Assembly: GCA_002286715.1 (NCBI GenBank)
Contig: NSJX01000005.1
Location: 501,959-565,958, forward strand
From: Dentipellis sp. KUC8613
Taxonomy: Eukaryota > Basidiomycota > Agaricomycetes > Russulales > Hericiaceae
Direction: 5' to 3'
Length of the DNA: 64,000 nt
Shown: positions 1-12,137 of the stretch, in pieces
How positions within the stretch are numbered: position 1 is the first letter of the stretch
Layout: the number at the start of each line of letters is the position of its first letter
Translations under genes and position numbers: made by a program
Notes under the pieces: generated by a model
Database searches by the model: none
The model's input: only the letters and a program-made list of their open reading frames with translations
What the model was told of the DNA's origin: nothing

Positions 1-298
1 TGTGGGCTCGTGTATGCCAAGCTTGTACGTCAACCCTATCCCTTTCCCATGCGCTGATACCGATCCGATTGAATTGTCTATTCTCTATTCTCTGTGGTGG
101 ATGCATTCGTATTGACTTATCGCGCAGATTAAAAAGAGGAACCGCGAGGCGGCGAAGGGGGGCGCCCGGCCCCGCGCGCGCAGCGGCAGCGCGCTGCCGG
201 ACGACGCGGGCATGCAGTCCAGCGGCGAGGAGGACGAGGACTCGTACGCGTCGCAGGAGCTCAGGAGCGAGGTGGGGGATCACGGGGGCAGGGGATGA
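1..298 (+). CDS. 3' end of an unrecognised gene (partial)
   Basis: Two exons are proposed. Bases 1-24 read GLVYAKL in one frame, followed by a GTACGT donor and an acceptor at 126-127. The last exon, 128-298, encodes 56 residues that start IKKRNREAAKGG, pass through an acidic Ser/Glu/Asp stretch (SSGEEDEDSYAS) and stop at TGA 296-298. The junction keeps phase 0. A hydrophobic LVYAKL followed at once by a basic run could be the end of a last membrane helix with a charged cytoplasmic tail, but this is inference. Most of the gene lies left of the window and I do not recognise the family. Confidence 0.45.
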
Positions 299-3200
299 GA
301 CGGGCGCGGGGCACGGACACAGACGCGGGCGCGCGGCGCGCAGACACGGACGACGCCGACGCCGACGCGGATCCTGGGTTTGGGTGCGGGCCCTCTGGCC
401 TTTTTCGCTGTATCGTTCGTTGTGCTATTATTCGTTGTGCATTTTGGTGAGCTCCGTCGTCTTGAGCCCGCGTCCCTACCATTCCGCGTTCTGCGTTTCT
501 GCGCTGTGGGTCTGTTTCGTGTTCACTGTTTTGCAGCATGGCCGCCTGGTCTTAGCCACGCTGATCAGATATGCATTAATATAGACGGACGTGTTCGTTT
601 CCCTTCCCCTTTCCCGTTCCCATTCCGGAATGTCGGCCCTGTGTGTGGCGAGCCCACCCCGCACCGCATCGCGCATCCCGAATTCCGATCCATGGACCGG
701 ACGCGGACGGCGCGACGTTTTCTGCGCTGCGCCGCCCGATGTTTAACCGCTCGCAACGTCAACATCTACTCGGGGTCGCATAGTTTTGATCTGACGCATT
801 TGCAAGTGCGCGGCCCTCTGCCCACGTTTGTACAGTATCCTGTCCCCCCGCTCCACCAGGACGACCCCATCCGTATCTGCATCAGGCGCCCTATCACGCT
901 GTGCGCGCAGGCTGAGCGTTTGTGGAGACGCGACCTGCTTGCCGCACGGCTTCTCAAGCTCAGGCCTCAGAAGCTTCAAGCATAGCGTCTGCAGAACCCG
1001 CGCGTGGTGCGTGTGCTATTTTGAACGCACCGTCATTGTCACTGTCATCGTCACTGACTATCAGACTATCAACGCTATCATGTCCATTATCACTACCGCC
1101 CGGGAACGCCTTCCGCATTCGAAGCCTAGGGCCCATACATACGCCCATCGTGTCAATGCGTCGTGCATCGTGCGTCGTGCGATCAGATCCAGCGAGGAAG
1201 CCGTGCGCGTGATTGGCGATAGATCCAGGCCGGGATTGGCATCTGCAATCTGCAATCGAGTGCTGGGCTGGTCATGCGCCCCGGTCTGGTGAAGCGGGGC
1301 CAGTATACCGTCCACCGTGCGCATCGGCTGTGCGGGCGGCTGGACGTTTGTATGTATAGGTCCGGTGTTTAAGCACGCCCACGGCTCATGGTGCGTCACG
1401 GTCGGATGGCGGCACGCGTGCGCCGGGCGATCTGGGAGGCTTTTCCCTCTTCCTCGTCCCTCTGCGTCTGTGCCGCGAAGCGAAGCGACGAGCGTGGAGC
1501 TGGCGCTGGTTCTGGAGGCTGAACGTGGCGGACGCACCGTGCAGGCTTGCACCGTGGCCAGGCGTGATTGTATAGGCGATGCTAACCGTGGGTGTTGTGG
1601 GCGATGGGTGGCATCTGGACCGGTGCAGCTTCATGCACCGTGCATTGTCACGCTGCGGCCTGCCCGTGTCAGACACCAGTGGGATGGCCACAGCTTGATC
1701 AACAATGATCTAGGCCGCTAGTGGGGGCTCCCCGAGCCCACGCCTGAGATACACGCGCTGGTGCGTCGCTTTAGCTCTGGGGGGCAGACACGACGCGCCC
1801 TGCCCATGCCATGTCCCGGCCCTATCTGCTATTCCGGGAAGGCTGAAAGAACGCGTAGGCGCCGACGCTGGAGTCCGATCCTGGATTCGGATTCGACCCG
1901 CTGAAATTTGAACGTCCGCTGGGGAGGCTGGGTCTCGTGACGACTGATCCGCGAGCTGGTCAGAAGCCAGAAGCGGGCGGGTGGGGAAGTCGAAGCACTT
2001 GGCAGACGTGCAATTGAGCTTGAGAAGCCTAAGGCTTGTTGATCACGTATAAGTATGTAATTAGTGAGAATTGGGGAGTGGAGAATAGGGAGAAGGGGGC
2101 AGGGACTCGGGGCACCGTTGTGTGGGTGTAAGATGGACATTAGGAAAATACTGGGTTTGTCGTGACGCTGCGAAATCGAATCAGGTGAAACGCATTGAGT
2201 CCGCGGCTGGCGCGCGTGGCGCGTGAGCGTGACAGACACTGCCAGTATCCTGAAGCCCACCGTTTGCAGTTAGTGCTGTAAGACTCGTGTACCATGCAAG
2301 TAGGGTGCGGAAGACGAACGTTAGTAGTAACGAGAGGATTCGAAGTTGTGTGCAGGAGGCGACCCGTGGCGGGGGCGAGCGAATGATCTTGCAAGATGCA
2401 GGCGCGTCGAGTCACAGTTCGTTCGAAACTTCACAGGCATCGGATAAGAAACGTGGCGTCGTTCAACTTGCGGTCGTCCAGAACGAACTCCATTGTACGC
2501 GCGCAGTGAGCAATGTACTGCCAGCATCCTTTAAATACCTTATTGAATTTCAGCAATGCGGGTGAAGCCTCACGGAGATATCAGTACGCCAGGGCGTGCG
2601 CCTAAAAGGGTCCATCGACTCGGGCCAGCGTGGATAAGTCCGCTTCCAGCACGTCGTTTTCCTGTCTATTCACGAATCGATGGAACTGGACACGGAGGGG
2701 TGCTCGAGGGATTGCTGAGCCTAGGCCGTTCGTGTCGTAGCCGTCCAACAATGTGTACAATCCCCGAAAGTGTATGGCAAGCAGCTTGTAGCCATGCGTT
2801 CCGATCCAGGGATTCCACGGCCTATCGCGGAAAATGCAATAAGGTTATGCCAGTGAGTGTGTACGTCGTCCGCTCGCCTCAACAGCGGTAAAAGCATGCG
2901 TGATCTGACCCCCGAGATTAGAACGCGAGCGGGGTGACCTTGAGTAATTCTCGACAACTGTATGGATTTAAGTAGTAATGACACTGGAATAAGAACGATG
3001 ACAAGCTCACAAATCTGGAAACGGCCACTCAAAGCGATCGCACCGCGAATAGCGCCGGTAATATAAGAATGGGCTTGTCCAACGGTCGCTGCTTTGGGTC
3101 GGTATGTTAGCCGGTCAGTCAGTCTGGAGAAACGATTCTCGCCGAGCAGCTGCAGTGAGTGAGAAGAAAAGCACCATCTGGAGCTAGAACGACCGCTTCG

Positions 3201-4084
3201 TTAGCCGTCCGCGGGGGCCTCGCCGTGCTGCATGGGCCGCAGATCATACCGAAAATCAGGCTAGCGAGAGCAGTTGCCGGCAGGCTTAAGTCAGGTTCGT
3301 TATCCCAAGGAGGCTTGCCCCGCCGCGGTGCCGCTGCCGCGCGAGCAATAAATCCCCTTCAAGTGCTGCTAATGCGCTCGCTGGTGGCCCCTTCCGACGG
3401 CGTCTGGAATGTCGACGATGGCGGCGGAGATTGCATCAAGGTTCAATTAGACGGGGCGAGGAGTGCGCATGCTTGCGGCATGAAACGCAGGCAGGCGAGA
3501 CAGGCAGGTGAGCCAGCCGCATCACCGTGACTGTCAGTGACGAAGATGTCGATGGACTCGGACGCGCACGCTGATGCAGGGCACCAATGTGAGTTGTGGC
3601 GCTGCGTCTCGGACCCCCTCCATTGGATGGACAACGTCACAACGGTATATCCCCCGTGGTCTGCCATGGGTCTGGACGAGAGCGCAACGCATCTGGATTC
3701 TGTGTTCTGATTTGCGCGAAAAACCACCGCGCGCAAAAATAGGTCCGCGCGCACGTACGCACCCCCCGATCCCCCCGCCATCTCGCATCCCCCGACATTG
3801 ACAATTTCCTGCGAAAAACAGCGTCCGTGTCCATTCATGTCCATCGCCCTATACTGATATTGATACATATCATAAGTCAGCCGCCCCGGGCCCCCAGCTG
3901 TAGCCTGACCTACGATCATACATAAGTACAAATGGAAATACACTCAGTTTCCATTACACAATACGTTACTCAGTAGCGTGTCCAAACCCCGAACCCCGAA
4001 CCCGACCACCTGCCGCCTGCTACCCACTGTCCGCCTGCCGCCACCCGCCTCTACCTGCAGCCGTCACCCAGCTGCACCTGCCGC
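299..4084. other. Long gene-free stretch
   Basis: About 3.8 kb with no convincing gene. The open frames on both strands are short, rich in Arg, Ala and Pro as expected from GC-rich non-coding sequence, lack a family signature, and could not be joined across plausible introns. Bases 390-600 are T-rich and may be 3' untranslated sequence of the gene to the left. Bases 3970-4084 are a C-rich low-complexity run (CCGCC and CCGAACC units) just beyond the spt20 stop, probably its 3' untranslated region. No tRNA, rRNA or terminal-repeat element was seen. Non-coding RNA or a very divergent gene cannot be excluded. Confidence 0.5.
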
Positions 4085-6584
4085 CTACCGCCCCTGCCCC
4101 CCCGCCTGGCCCGCCTTATTCATGCCAATCGGCATAGGCTGCGACGCACCCGCGCCAGGCATCGGACCCTGACCCTGCCCCGGACCCTGCCCCGGGTGCT
4201 GAGCATTCATCGGCATGCCGCGGCCGTACCCGACAGGCATCTGCCACGCAAAGCCCTGCGGGATGCGCATCCCCGCGGCCGCGGCCGCGGCGGGGTTCAT
4301 GCCCATCTGCTGGTAGTTGTACACCTGCGGGTAGTTCGCCATCAGGTGCGCCTGGTTGTGCGCGTGCGCCTGGGCCTGAGCTTGCTGTGCGTGGGCTTGC
4401 TGCTCCTGTGGCGTGCCCTGTGCGGGGGATGCACCTTGCCGCCGCTGTTGCTGTTGTTGTTGCTGCTGGTTGGGCACAGGTGACGCCGTCGCCTGTGCGC
4501 CTGCTTGCGCCTGGGCCTGGGCTTGCGCCTGAGCATGGGCATGCTGCAGCATAGCGAGATGCTGCGGGTGCATCGGAGTCTGCCCGCCGGCCTGCCCCTG
4601 CTGCATGACACGATATTGGATGTACTGCTGTTGCTGCTGCGGTGTCAAGGCGGCGAAGTTCAGGCCCGCGTGTACGAGAGCCGGGTGTTGCGCTTGCTGC
4701 TGCTGGCCCGGCTGCTGGCCCTGCTGCCGCGCCGCCTGCGCCTGCGCTTGCTGTTGCACCTGCGCCTGCACTTGCGCTTGCTGCTGGGCATTCGGCATCG
4801 GCGAGCGCGCTGCAATCGGCTGGTTGTGCCCGTTGGCCACCGCCGCCGCCTGCTGCTGCGCCATCGGGCTCCGCGTCGCGGAGTGGCCGTTCTGGGCCTG
4901 CGTCTGCGTGAGCCGCTGCTGCGCGGCGAGAGCCTGCTGGCGCTGGTACTGTAGTGCGAGGAACTGCGGGTGCATCTGCACGTTCGTCGGCGTGGGCGTG
5001 CCCTGCTGCACCCCGTTCTTCTGCGGCAGCTTGTTCTTCTGCGCGAAGGCGGCGGCTTGCGCGAGCGTGTTGTAGGTCTGCGACGACATGTTGGCGGGGT
5101 AGGGCTGCCCGGCGTGTGGCTGGAACTGGGGGTGGGCTTGGGCGGGCTGTTGTGGATGTTGGGGCTGCGCTGGTTGAGTGATAGGTGGGTGGGGAGATTG
5201 GCTAGGCGGGTGGTGGTGCAGGGCGGGGGAGGGAGTTGGTCTACTGGGGTCTGCAGGAGAAGATGCATAGACGGATGTTGGATGTGGTGACTGGGAGGGC
5301 GGATGTGGTGAGGGCTGCAAATTGTGGCGGAGTTGTTGTGTCGGGAGCTGGGGTGTAGCAGATATGGGGGTAGAGGCGACCGGCGTGGCTGCCGGAGTAG
5401 GTGTCCCAACGGTACCTTCCGTAGCGTTGCTCGGTGTCTGGCCTTCCCCTTTCTTCTTCGGAGGTCTGCCCTTTGGAGCGGCGGTCATGGGGGCGATAGG
5501 TGCGACGGGAGTTGCAGTGTGGCGCGGCGGAGGCACAAGAGTCTGCTGTGGAGGCGGTTGTGGCTGCGGGGCAATCTGCTGTAGGTGCTGAAATTGTGCT
5601 TGCGGATTGGGCGGCGCTGCGGGCTGTGCTGCGGGAGGTTCGAGCGCTGGTTGAGTCTTCATCTTGGTGATAGTGTCAAGCAGGCGGTAACTAGAAGAGC
5701 CATCAGCATTGTTAACATTAGATTTTGGTCCCATATGAATGACGAACGTTGGGGTAGCAGATCTGTTGCGTTGAGGATTCATAAACTGGAATAGCTTGGC
5801 TCTGCGAGCTATCGACTCCTCGTCAGTTTCGGGTTGATCCATGGCTGCTGCCTTCCGCTTCTTCGGGCGTAGGGGCTCGGGCGTGCGGGGTGCTGATACT
5901 CTCAACATCTTGTTCGCTATGCGGCCGAGCCGAGGATCCGGATCTAAACATAATGGAGGCGCTGTGGCAGCCTAGGGTGCAGGGGTAAGTCATATACCTC
6001 AACGTCAAGTGGCGAACATACAACTATCCGTGCCTCAACCTCCAGAGCTTCTTGATCCGTCCACTTCTTGCCTGTCTTCTGGTTCAGAAGGCAAAGGTCC
6101 GCCCAGAAGCTCTCGCCATTAGGATGGAGTACAACGCGTGTGATCTTGGCCGGAGTATTGTCGCTCGCTGCGTTACGTTTGCTCTGGGTATTACTACCTT
6201 CAGAGACGCTGGGAGAGTCTCTGAGGTCTTTGAGTTCAACAATCATACAACCTAAGGAGCAGACGGTTAGGGTGACTCCGAGTCATGTTACAGGGCTGCC
6301 TGCCTTCATAAAAGGGGACCTTAGCAGCGTCAAAGAGCTCCAAAAGGTCAACCGGGATGCGCTGTGCGCGGATATCATCGAGAAGAGCCTGTGGCAGATA
6401 GGTTAAACGGGACTTTGACCGACTGAATTGAGAGCCACCATACCGCAGCTGGGCTATTATACAGAAACTTGGAGCCGGAATTGAGAGTCCAGTGGTCGGG
6501 GTGGAGTTGTACAGAGAGAGAAGGGGGAGAATCGACGTGTTTCTTAAGGAGGTCTGCGTTCTGGCGAGATAGATTATAAGCCAT
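4085..6584 (-). CDS. SPT20: SAGA complex subunit Spt20 (Ada5)
   Basis: Structural subunit of the SAGA histone acetyltransferase coactivator in the nucleus. Exons: 6444-6584, 6304-6388, 6022-6251 and 4085-5971, giving 780 residues. The Spt20 domain fills residues 1-180: HPDHWTLNSGSKFLYNSP, then LLDDIRAQRIPVDLLELFD, then PFYEG joined to CMIVEL, then WTDQEALEVEARIV joined to AATAPPLCLDPDP. The rest is a very long Gln/Ala/Pro-rich tail with a polyQ run near 4445-4470 and an AT-hook-like GRPPKKKGE. The start ATG gives the family N-terminus MAYNLSRQNADLL. Introns are 55, 52 and 50 nt. The middle one (6252-6303) begins GC rather than GT; this choice restores the family junction PFYEG-CMIVEL exactly. 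The start codon lies 111 bp from the divergent hgh1 start. Confidence 0.93.
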
Positions 6585-6695
6585 GCCGGAGGACGTGACC
6601 GTCGCGACTTGGAGTGAAGCAGGCCACGCTGCTGACGTAATAGACGCGGTGCGTAATTAGGAACCGCATTCAGCACTCGTGAGAACGCCTGCAAG
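6585..6695. promoter_or_regulatory. Short divergent promoter between SPT20 and HGH1
   Basis: Only 111 bp separate the start codons of spt20 (minus) and hgh1 (plus), so both promoters and both 5' untranslated regions must fit in or overlap this interval. No clear TATA box is visible. This suggests housekeeping-type, TATA-less shared control. The boundaries are inferred from the gene models. Confidence 0.5.
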
Positions 6696-8339
6696 ATGGA
6701 GGCCCAACTCCAGGAGGTCTGCCCGTCTTCTCCTGCTCCATGTCCTCCTGCTCATATCCTTGCAGCTCCTCCCCTTTCTACACGACAAGAACCCACAGGT
6801 TAGGCAGATCGCACTCACAAATCTGCTCGGTCAGACTCCCAAAGATGCTCCATATCGCAAAATTTTCTTCGCCGGACTGCAAGGCAGTGGGTTAGCGAAG
6901 CCCCAGGAGAGCGAGGTCATCCGTGATCTCAAGCTACTATGCAGAGACAATCTCGTAAGTGATCCTGTCTGTCAATGCACCCAATATGAGTTCACCATCT
7001 TTCAGGCCGTCGCACACGACGCGTTTCGTGCTCTTGTGAACCTCTCTGACTCTCCACTGCTCTCTGCATTCTTGTCGGAAAAGTCGTTCCTCAGTTTCCT
7101 GGTTTCCTACATCATTGTATGTTGGGCTCTTCATTCTTATCAAGCTTCCCTTACATTAGATCGTCTCAGAGTCCCCATGCAACTCTGGCCGATCTCGCCG
7201 CGATGGTCCTTTCAAATATCACTACATCTGCATCAACTTGCTCATCTCTGTTGGCAATGACTATTCCTGTCATCTACACGGACGCCGTTCTTGGGGGTGT
7301 CTATCCCACGCTGTCTAGAGCTGGCAGCTGTTCACCTCCTGTTCCATATCCTTCAGGAGAGGAGCACGAGGTTCGTGCGCTGCCGCTGCTCGTCGATGCA
7401 TTTGTGCAAGGGGCGGCCGTTGAAGCCAGTACAGACAAAAGTAAAGCTCGAGAAGGCCAGCTGCACTTCCTGGCCAGCGTTTTCACCAATATGTCCACTG
7501 TAGGCTACATTCCATCAATCGCTCATCTTTCTTTAGTATTGATGTCGAGTTCAGTCCCCTGGAGGACGCCTGTTCTTCCTAACGCCATCTGATGCTAATT
7601 CACTACACCCATCCGGTGTACGGGAGTACCCGCTTTCGAAGCTCGTAGTGTTCACGGAGCATAAGGACACCATTCGTCGGGGCGGTGTCGCGTCCACTAT
7701 CAAGTATGTTCTCGCTCTCACCATCTATCCCAATGATTTCGTCTAATGATGTCCGAGGCACTGCGCCTTCTACGCTCAAGGCCATCAGGCGATGCTTGTG
7801 CCAGACACCGAACAAGTCATAGTGCCACCATCAACCGAGAAGGCACCTGGAATCAATGCTCTGCCATATATTCTATTGCCTCTTGCAGGGCCCGAAGAGT
7901 TTGACCTTGAGGTATGTCCGAATCTATCTGAAGGATGACAGTGATTGATGTCGCCGTGCGACAGGATCAAGAACTACTGCCACCAGCGCTCCAGTTCCTT
8001 CCGCCAACGAAAAAACGCGAGCCCGACCCTGTTTTGCGATTGGTCCATGTAGAAACGCTTCTATTGCTTTGCACTAGCCGATGGGGCCGGGATTACCTGC
8101 GAAATAATGGCGTTTACGAAGTCGTGCGCGCCCTGCACGAGCAGGAGACTGTCGACAAGGCGAGTGTGTCTGAGTAAGCTTGGCGCGCACCATCTAATCC
8201 CGTTTGTAAACAGATCTCGGAGCATGTCGAGCGCCTGGTGAATCTCCTGAAGCGAGAGGAAGGGCCTGATACCGCGGATGATCTGCAAATTGAAGAGGTT
8301 GACCCTGACGCTGAGGACGAGACTATCGAAGAAGTATAG
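6696..8339 (+). CDS. HGH1: Hgh1 family protein (eEF2 folding chaperone)
   Basis: Armadillo-like protein of the Hgh1 family; in yeast Hgh1 is a cytosolic chaperone for folding of elongation factor 2. Eight exons: 6696-6716, 6766-6954, 7006-7116, 7170-7499, 7555-7703, 7758-7911, 7965-8159 and 8214-8339, giving 424 residues. Family blocks in order: LLPFLHDKNPQVRQIAL, RALVNLSDSPLLSAFLS, LADLAAMVLSNIT, HFLASVFTNMST joined to SPGGRLFFLTPSD, TEHKDTIRRGGVASTIK joined to HCAFY, THVE-like LVHVETLLLLCTSRWGR, and ERLVNLLKREEGPDT near the end. The first coding exon is only 21 nt. Intron 7 (8160-8213) is GC-AG with donor AAG/GCGAGT; every GT alternative shifts the frame. The acidic end TIEEV stops at 8337-8339. 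Confidence 0.94.
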
Positions 8340-8872
8340 AAGAAGAACTAGAGGGGATGTACTGGACCGTAAGATCTCACATTGTGTATCCTTTAGCTCT
8401 TGTATCCTTGACGCTGCGCAGACAAACAAATGTGTAGAACGGAACGGTGACGTGCGGGGACTGATAAGATAAGATCTAATGGTAGGCTATTTTTGGGAGG
8501 CCCCCAATGATGAGAGTGGCTCAAGCACCACAGGCCAAGCTTCGATTGCAACGTTCTTGAAGAAGCGCGTCGTTGCCAGTGCGCGGCTTGTGCGCTCTTG
8601 GGTTCTCTTGACGCTCAGTCGCCATTGGCCCTTGTTGCAACGTGGGGCCCGGTTGCTAGGCTTTTGAATCTGTTCCCATTGACCGACGCCTAGAACTCGT
8701 TCCACTACTTACATCAAGCCTGTCATATCCCCGCCCTGGCCGAAGGAGCGAGCAAGTGCAAGCGGCGAGCTGCTTCTCCACTTTAATCACAACCCTTGTT
8801 CCAGTTCGCGATGGGGGTGTGAAATTGCTCATCCTCCCTGAGAACGCTTAGCTCACGCGCCGTGCCAGGATG

Positions 8873-8880
8873 TATATAAG
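8873..8880 (+). promoter_or_regulatory. TATA box of the secreted-protein gene
   Basis: TATATAAG lies about 210 bp upstream of the ATG at 9089 and is followed by a pyrimidine-rich leader (8925-9085), as in strongly expressed fungal genes. Positional inference; no transcription start was mapped. Confidence 0.6.
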
Positions 8881-9088
8881 GACCCTCCTGGCCAACTAGA
8901 TTCCTTAGCTTCGCTCATCTTGGCCTTTTTACCCCTCACACACCCCTTCTTTTCCCACTTCGATCAGGAATCGCTGTGGTTGTAGCTCGCTCTACTTTGT
9001 CGCTCTTCTAAGACCATCCTTCGTCTTCGTGCCGTGCACCTCCTCGCCTTTGGCTCACTAACTTCACTCACAACTTCAACACTTCAAT

Positions 9089-10253
9089 ATGTTGTTCCGC
9101 ACCATCCTTTTCCCCGTTGTCGCCGCTATGGTCGGCTCCTCGGCTGCAAGGCCTGTCGCTCACGTGAGTCTCGCCCTTTGTCCTCACTCATGGCGAAGTC
9201 TGATATGTTTTGTATTGTAGGGCCGTAACCTCGAGGTTTTCGGTCGTGGCAGCCAGGGCGGCAATGATGCTGTAAGTCCTTTGGTGTTCTTCAACACAAC
9301 AGTTGCTTAAACTATTACAGGCCCTCCAAGCCCTCGCTGGTGCTCTCAGCGGCGCCAAGGGCCAGAACGCGGACTCGACGAGTTCTACTGGTTCCAGCGG
9401 CGCCACCGGTGCTACCGGTGGTGGCTCTGGCTCTGGCTCTGGCTCGAGTGCGACTGGTGCCGACGGTTCCAGCGCAAGTGGTGCTGACGGTTCTGCGACC
9501 GGCGCCGGTGGCTCCAGCGCGACTGGCGCTGGCGGCGCGGATGCGTCCAACTCGACGTCGACGTCCACCGGCGCTGACTCGTCTGCGGATAACTCCACGT
9601 CGACCGCGACCGGCGCAGACGGCTCAAGCTCGTCCACCGACACCGGCCTGACGGGCGCGGACAACTCGACCGCGGCCGCGTGCCCGCCCCCCACCACCGT
9701 CACCGTCACGGCCGACGGCGCCGCTGCCACCGACGTAAGCTATAATCTCCCTCGCGCGCTATACGACGTTATTGACACCGCTCTTCGTACCAAAGGCTGC
9801 CAAGAAGGGCGGAAAGAAGGGCGCTAAGGGTGCCAAGAAGGGCGCAGCAGCGAAGAAGAACAAGAACAAGAACAAGGGCAATGCCAACAACTCGACGGCC
9901 GCTGCAACTGACTCTGCTGCTGCTGCTGCTGCCACCGACTCTGCTGCCGCCGCCGCTGCGACTGACTCTGCTGCCGCTGCTGCAGGCACCGACACCGCGG
10001 CTGCCGCTGCTGGTACCGATGCCGCTGCCGCTGGCACTGACGCCGCTGCCGGTGCTTCTGCCACCGACTCTGCTGCGTCTGCCTCTGCGACCGACGCGAG
10101 CTCGTCGTCCGGCTCTGATGCCTCTGGCGCGGCCGGCAGCACTGGCGCTTCTGGCGCGAGCGGCTCCGTCAGGTAAGCCTGGCATCCGTCTCCTTGGCGA
10201 ACATAATCTCATCTTATTGCCTCAGGCGCCGCTCCCGCCTCAACCGCCTCTAA
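9089..10253 (+). CDS. Secreted low-complexity Ala/Ser/Thr/Gly protein with a Lys-rich block
   Basis: Unrecognised secreted protein of 314 residues. Exons: 9089-9163, 9221-9271, 9321-9734, 9796-10172 and 10226-10253. It begins with a signal peptide (MLFRTILFPVVAAMVGSSAA, likely cut after the Ala run). A long region of SSATGADGS-type repeats follows to about residue 160. Next comes ACPPPTTVTVTADG with the only cysteine, then a Lys/Gly/Ala block (KKGGKKGAKGAKKG, KNKNKNKG), then repeats of five or six Ala plus [TG]TD[ST], and a basic end RRRSRLNRL. No catalytic domain is visible. The composition could suit a cell-wall or matrix protein. The Lys block resembles histone H1 tails by composition only. 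A consensus TATA box sits upstream. Confidence 0.8.
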
Positions 10254-11192
10254 GCGGGTTGTTTCTTGCGAGTAAAAGTAGTGATTGCACGGACTCGACA
10301 GAATGTACCATGAAGGACACTTAGCACGGTTTTACATTCTTCATTTCCGTCGGAGCAGGACATCTCGAGCTACACTTTTTGGGCCTGTCCCGCCGTTCGT
10401 TTCGTACCCATGATGTAGCGTCAGCCCCAGCCAACTTGACTCCACTTTTTTGCATTGCATCGCGGTTTCGGCGTGTGATTCTGAGTCCGTCTGATGGATG
10501 TATTTGTTCGTGCATACAGATCGTCCAGTTGTTGGATGATGTCTATGGTGAATTGGGGATGAGCATGATGAACACCAGCATTTGATTGTGTTGGGGACAA
10601 CTGATGTAAAGAGTATATGAAACTAGGGCAGTTGCTATTGAGTCTAAGAATACGGGAGCCATTGCATAATGTCCATGTATTGCTAGCAAAGACCAGCCTC
10701 GTTCGCCCTGTCAGCTGTTCGAATTGTTCTCATCCCAGCAGCATCTCAAAGGCCAGTACCTTACGACGTACGTACGAAACGCGGTACCGAATACGATTGT
10801 TTATAGCTAGTAACAGGGTCCTTTTTAAAGTTGTCCAAGGGACAGTCGCGCAATAGTGACTTCTGATTGAGGTCCTCGCCCTGGACTAGCAGGATGGCGT
10901 TATTGGGCCTGTAACACCGATGGAACCATCCCGACAGTCTGAACCACACGGTTGGACACCGGGACGGTAGCTGACAGATTGCGAACGCGACGAGAGCGCG
11001 ACGCGTCCGTTTACTGCTGTGGGAACCTCCTTCCCTATCGGTGTTCTACGCGTCGGGGGCTTACTCGGTCATCTCGGCTACGCAGCAGGCGTCTCGGACT
11101 CCACCACCAGTGAACAGAGCTCATCGTTGGCCACAGGCGGCCCATGGTCCTCAACTAGATGGTAGCGTCTGCAGCTCACGGGTCGTGACACC
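10254..11192. other. Intergenic, nothing recognised
   Basis: About 940 bp between the secreted-protein gene and the membrane-protein gene. Only short open frames without family features were found. It should hold the 3' end of the first transcript and the promoter of the second; no clear TATA box was seen near 11193. Confidence 0.5.
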
Positions 11193-12137
11193 ATGACGAG
11201 CACAGGGGCTCCGCCCGCGCATCCGACCTTCCCGTCGCTGTACAACCCTACGCTCGAGGTTATCCACTTTGATGGTCGTCCACCGGTGCGCGACGGAGGG
11301 CATTACCTCGACGATGTGAACGGTACGTCTTCCCAGAGCCCTCTTTTTCTCATCAAATCACTCTTCAAAAATAATACACGACCACTCACCTGCGCCCCTC
11401 AACACAGATGTCTTCCGCTTCACATTCTACTGGACCCTCATCTTCCACACGCCCTTCTTTCTCGTCTGCGGGCTCTACGCCTTCTTTAACCTCGCCTTCC
11501 CGCCTGCCCGCACGCTCCCCACAAAGCGCCTCTCCTCCCCATTCGCATCCAAATCCCCGCCCGCCGCGATCCCGCTCACGCCCATCGGCTCGCACCAGAC
11601 CCCGCAGCCCGCGCCTTCGCACCCGTCCAACGCTCCCGCGCTGCACATCTCGTCTCCGCACTCGCCCACGTCGCCGCACCCGCCGACACCCACATCCTCG
11701 GTGCCGCTCTCGCGGTTCTCGTACGACGGCGTGAGTGCGGATGCGCAGCAGGATGCAGGTGCGGGCGCAATCACGGTGCCGCGCCGGCCGCTGAACGAGC
11801 GCCGCACGCGATTTATATACTCGCTGCTCGTACTGCTCGTGTTCCTGTTCGCGGACGTTGCGGGAGCGCTCGTGGAGAGCGTCGTGGTTGGGTATGTCCT
11901 TGCGGGACTGTTCAAGGCGGCGAATTTCCATATATCGACGTGCGTTCCTTTATGTTGTTCGCTGTTTGCTGAGATGCTGATTGTTGCCTCGTAGGTGGGT
12001 GCCGTTCGTGTGGGCGGTGATACTGACCGTCGCGGGTATACTGGGGTAAGTGTCTGCTTTGCCGGGTATCTCAGATGCTGGATGCGAAGCTGATTTTTCG
12101 CTGCAGGATTTACCCCTCTGTTATTGATCGCATCTAG
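11193..12137 (+). CDS. Small integral membrane protein, three or more TM segments
   Basis: Four exons (11193-11322, 11408-11939, 11995-12045, 12107-12137) give 247 residues with consistent phases. The N-terminus contains VIHFDGRPPVRDGGHYLDDVND. A first membrane stretch (FRFTFYWTLIFHTPFFLVCG, about residues 46-70) runs into YAFFNLAF. A long Pro/Ser/Thr-rich hydrophilic loop follows, about residues 75-165. A second hydrophobic region contains LLVLLVFLFADVAGALVES and VVVGYVLAGLF, and the last segment WVPFVWAVILTVAGILG runs to the end IYPSVIDRI. It resembles uncharacterised fungal integral membrane proteins; I cannot assign a function. The first intron is 85 nt, the others 55 and 61. Confidence 0.82.

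Noticed and set aside
380..985. Plus-strand open frame of 201 codons at 380-985 with a hydrophobic start.
   Set aside because: Arg-rich GC-driven composition, overlapping open frames on both strands, no family feature, no upstream or downstream exon.
4505..5290. Leu/Arg- and Cys-rich frames antisense to the Gln-rich tail of spt20.
   Set aside because: They are complementary-strand shadows of CAG/CAA-type codons; the sense protein matches Spt20 end to end.
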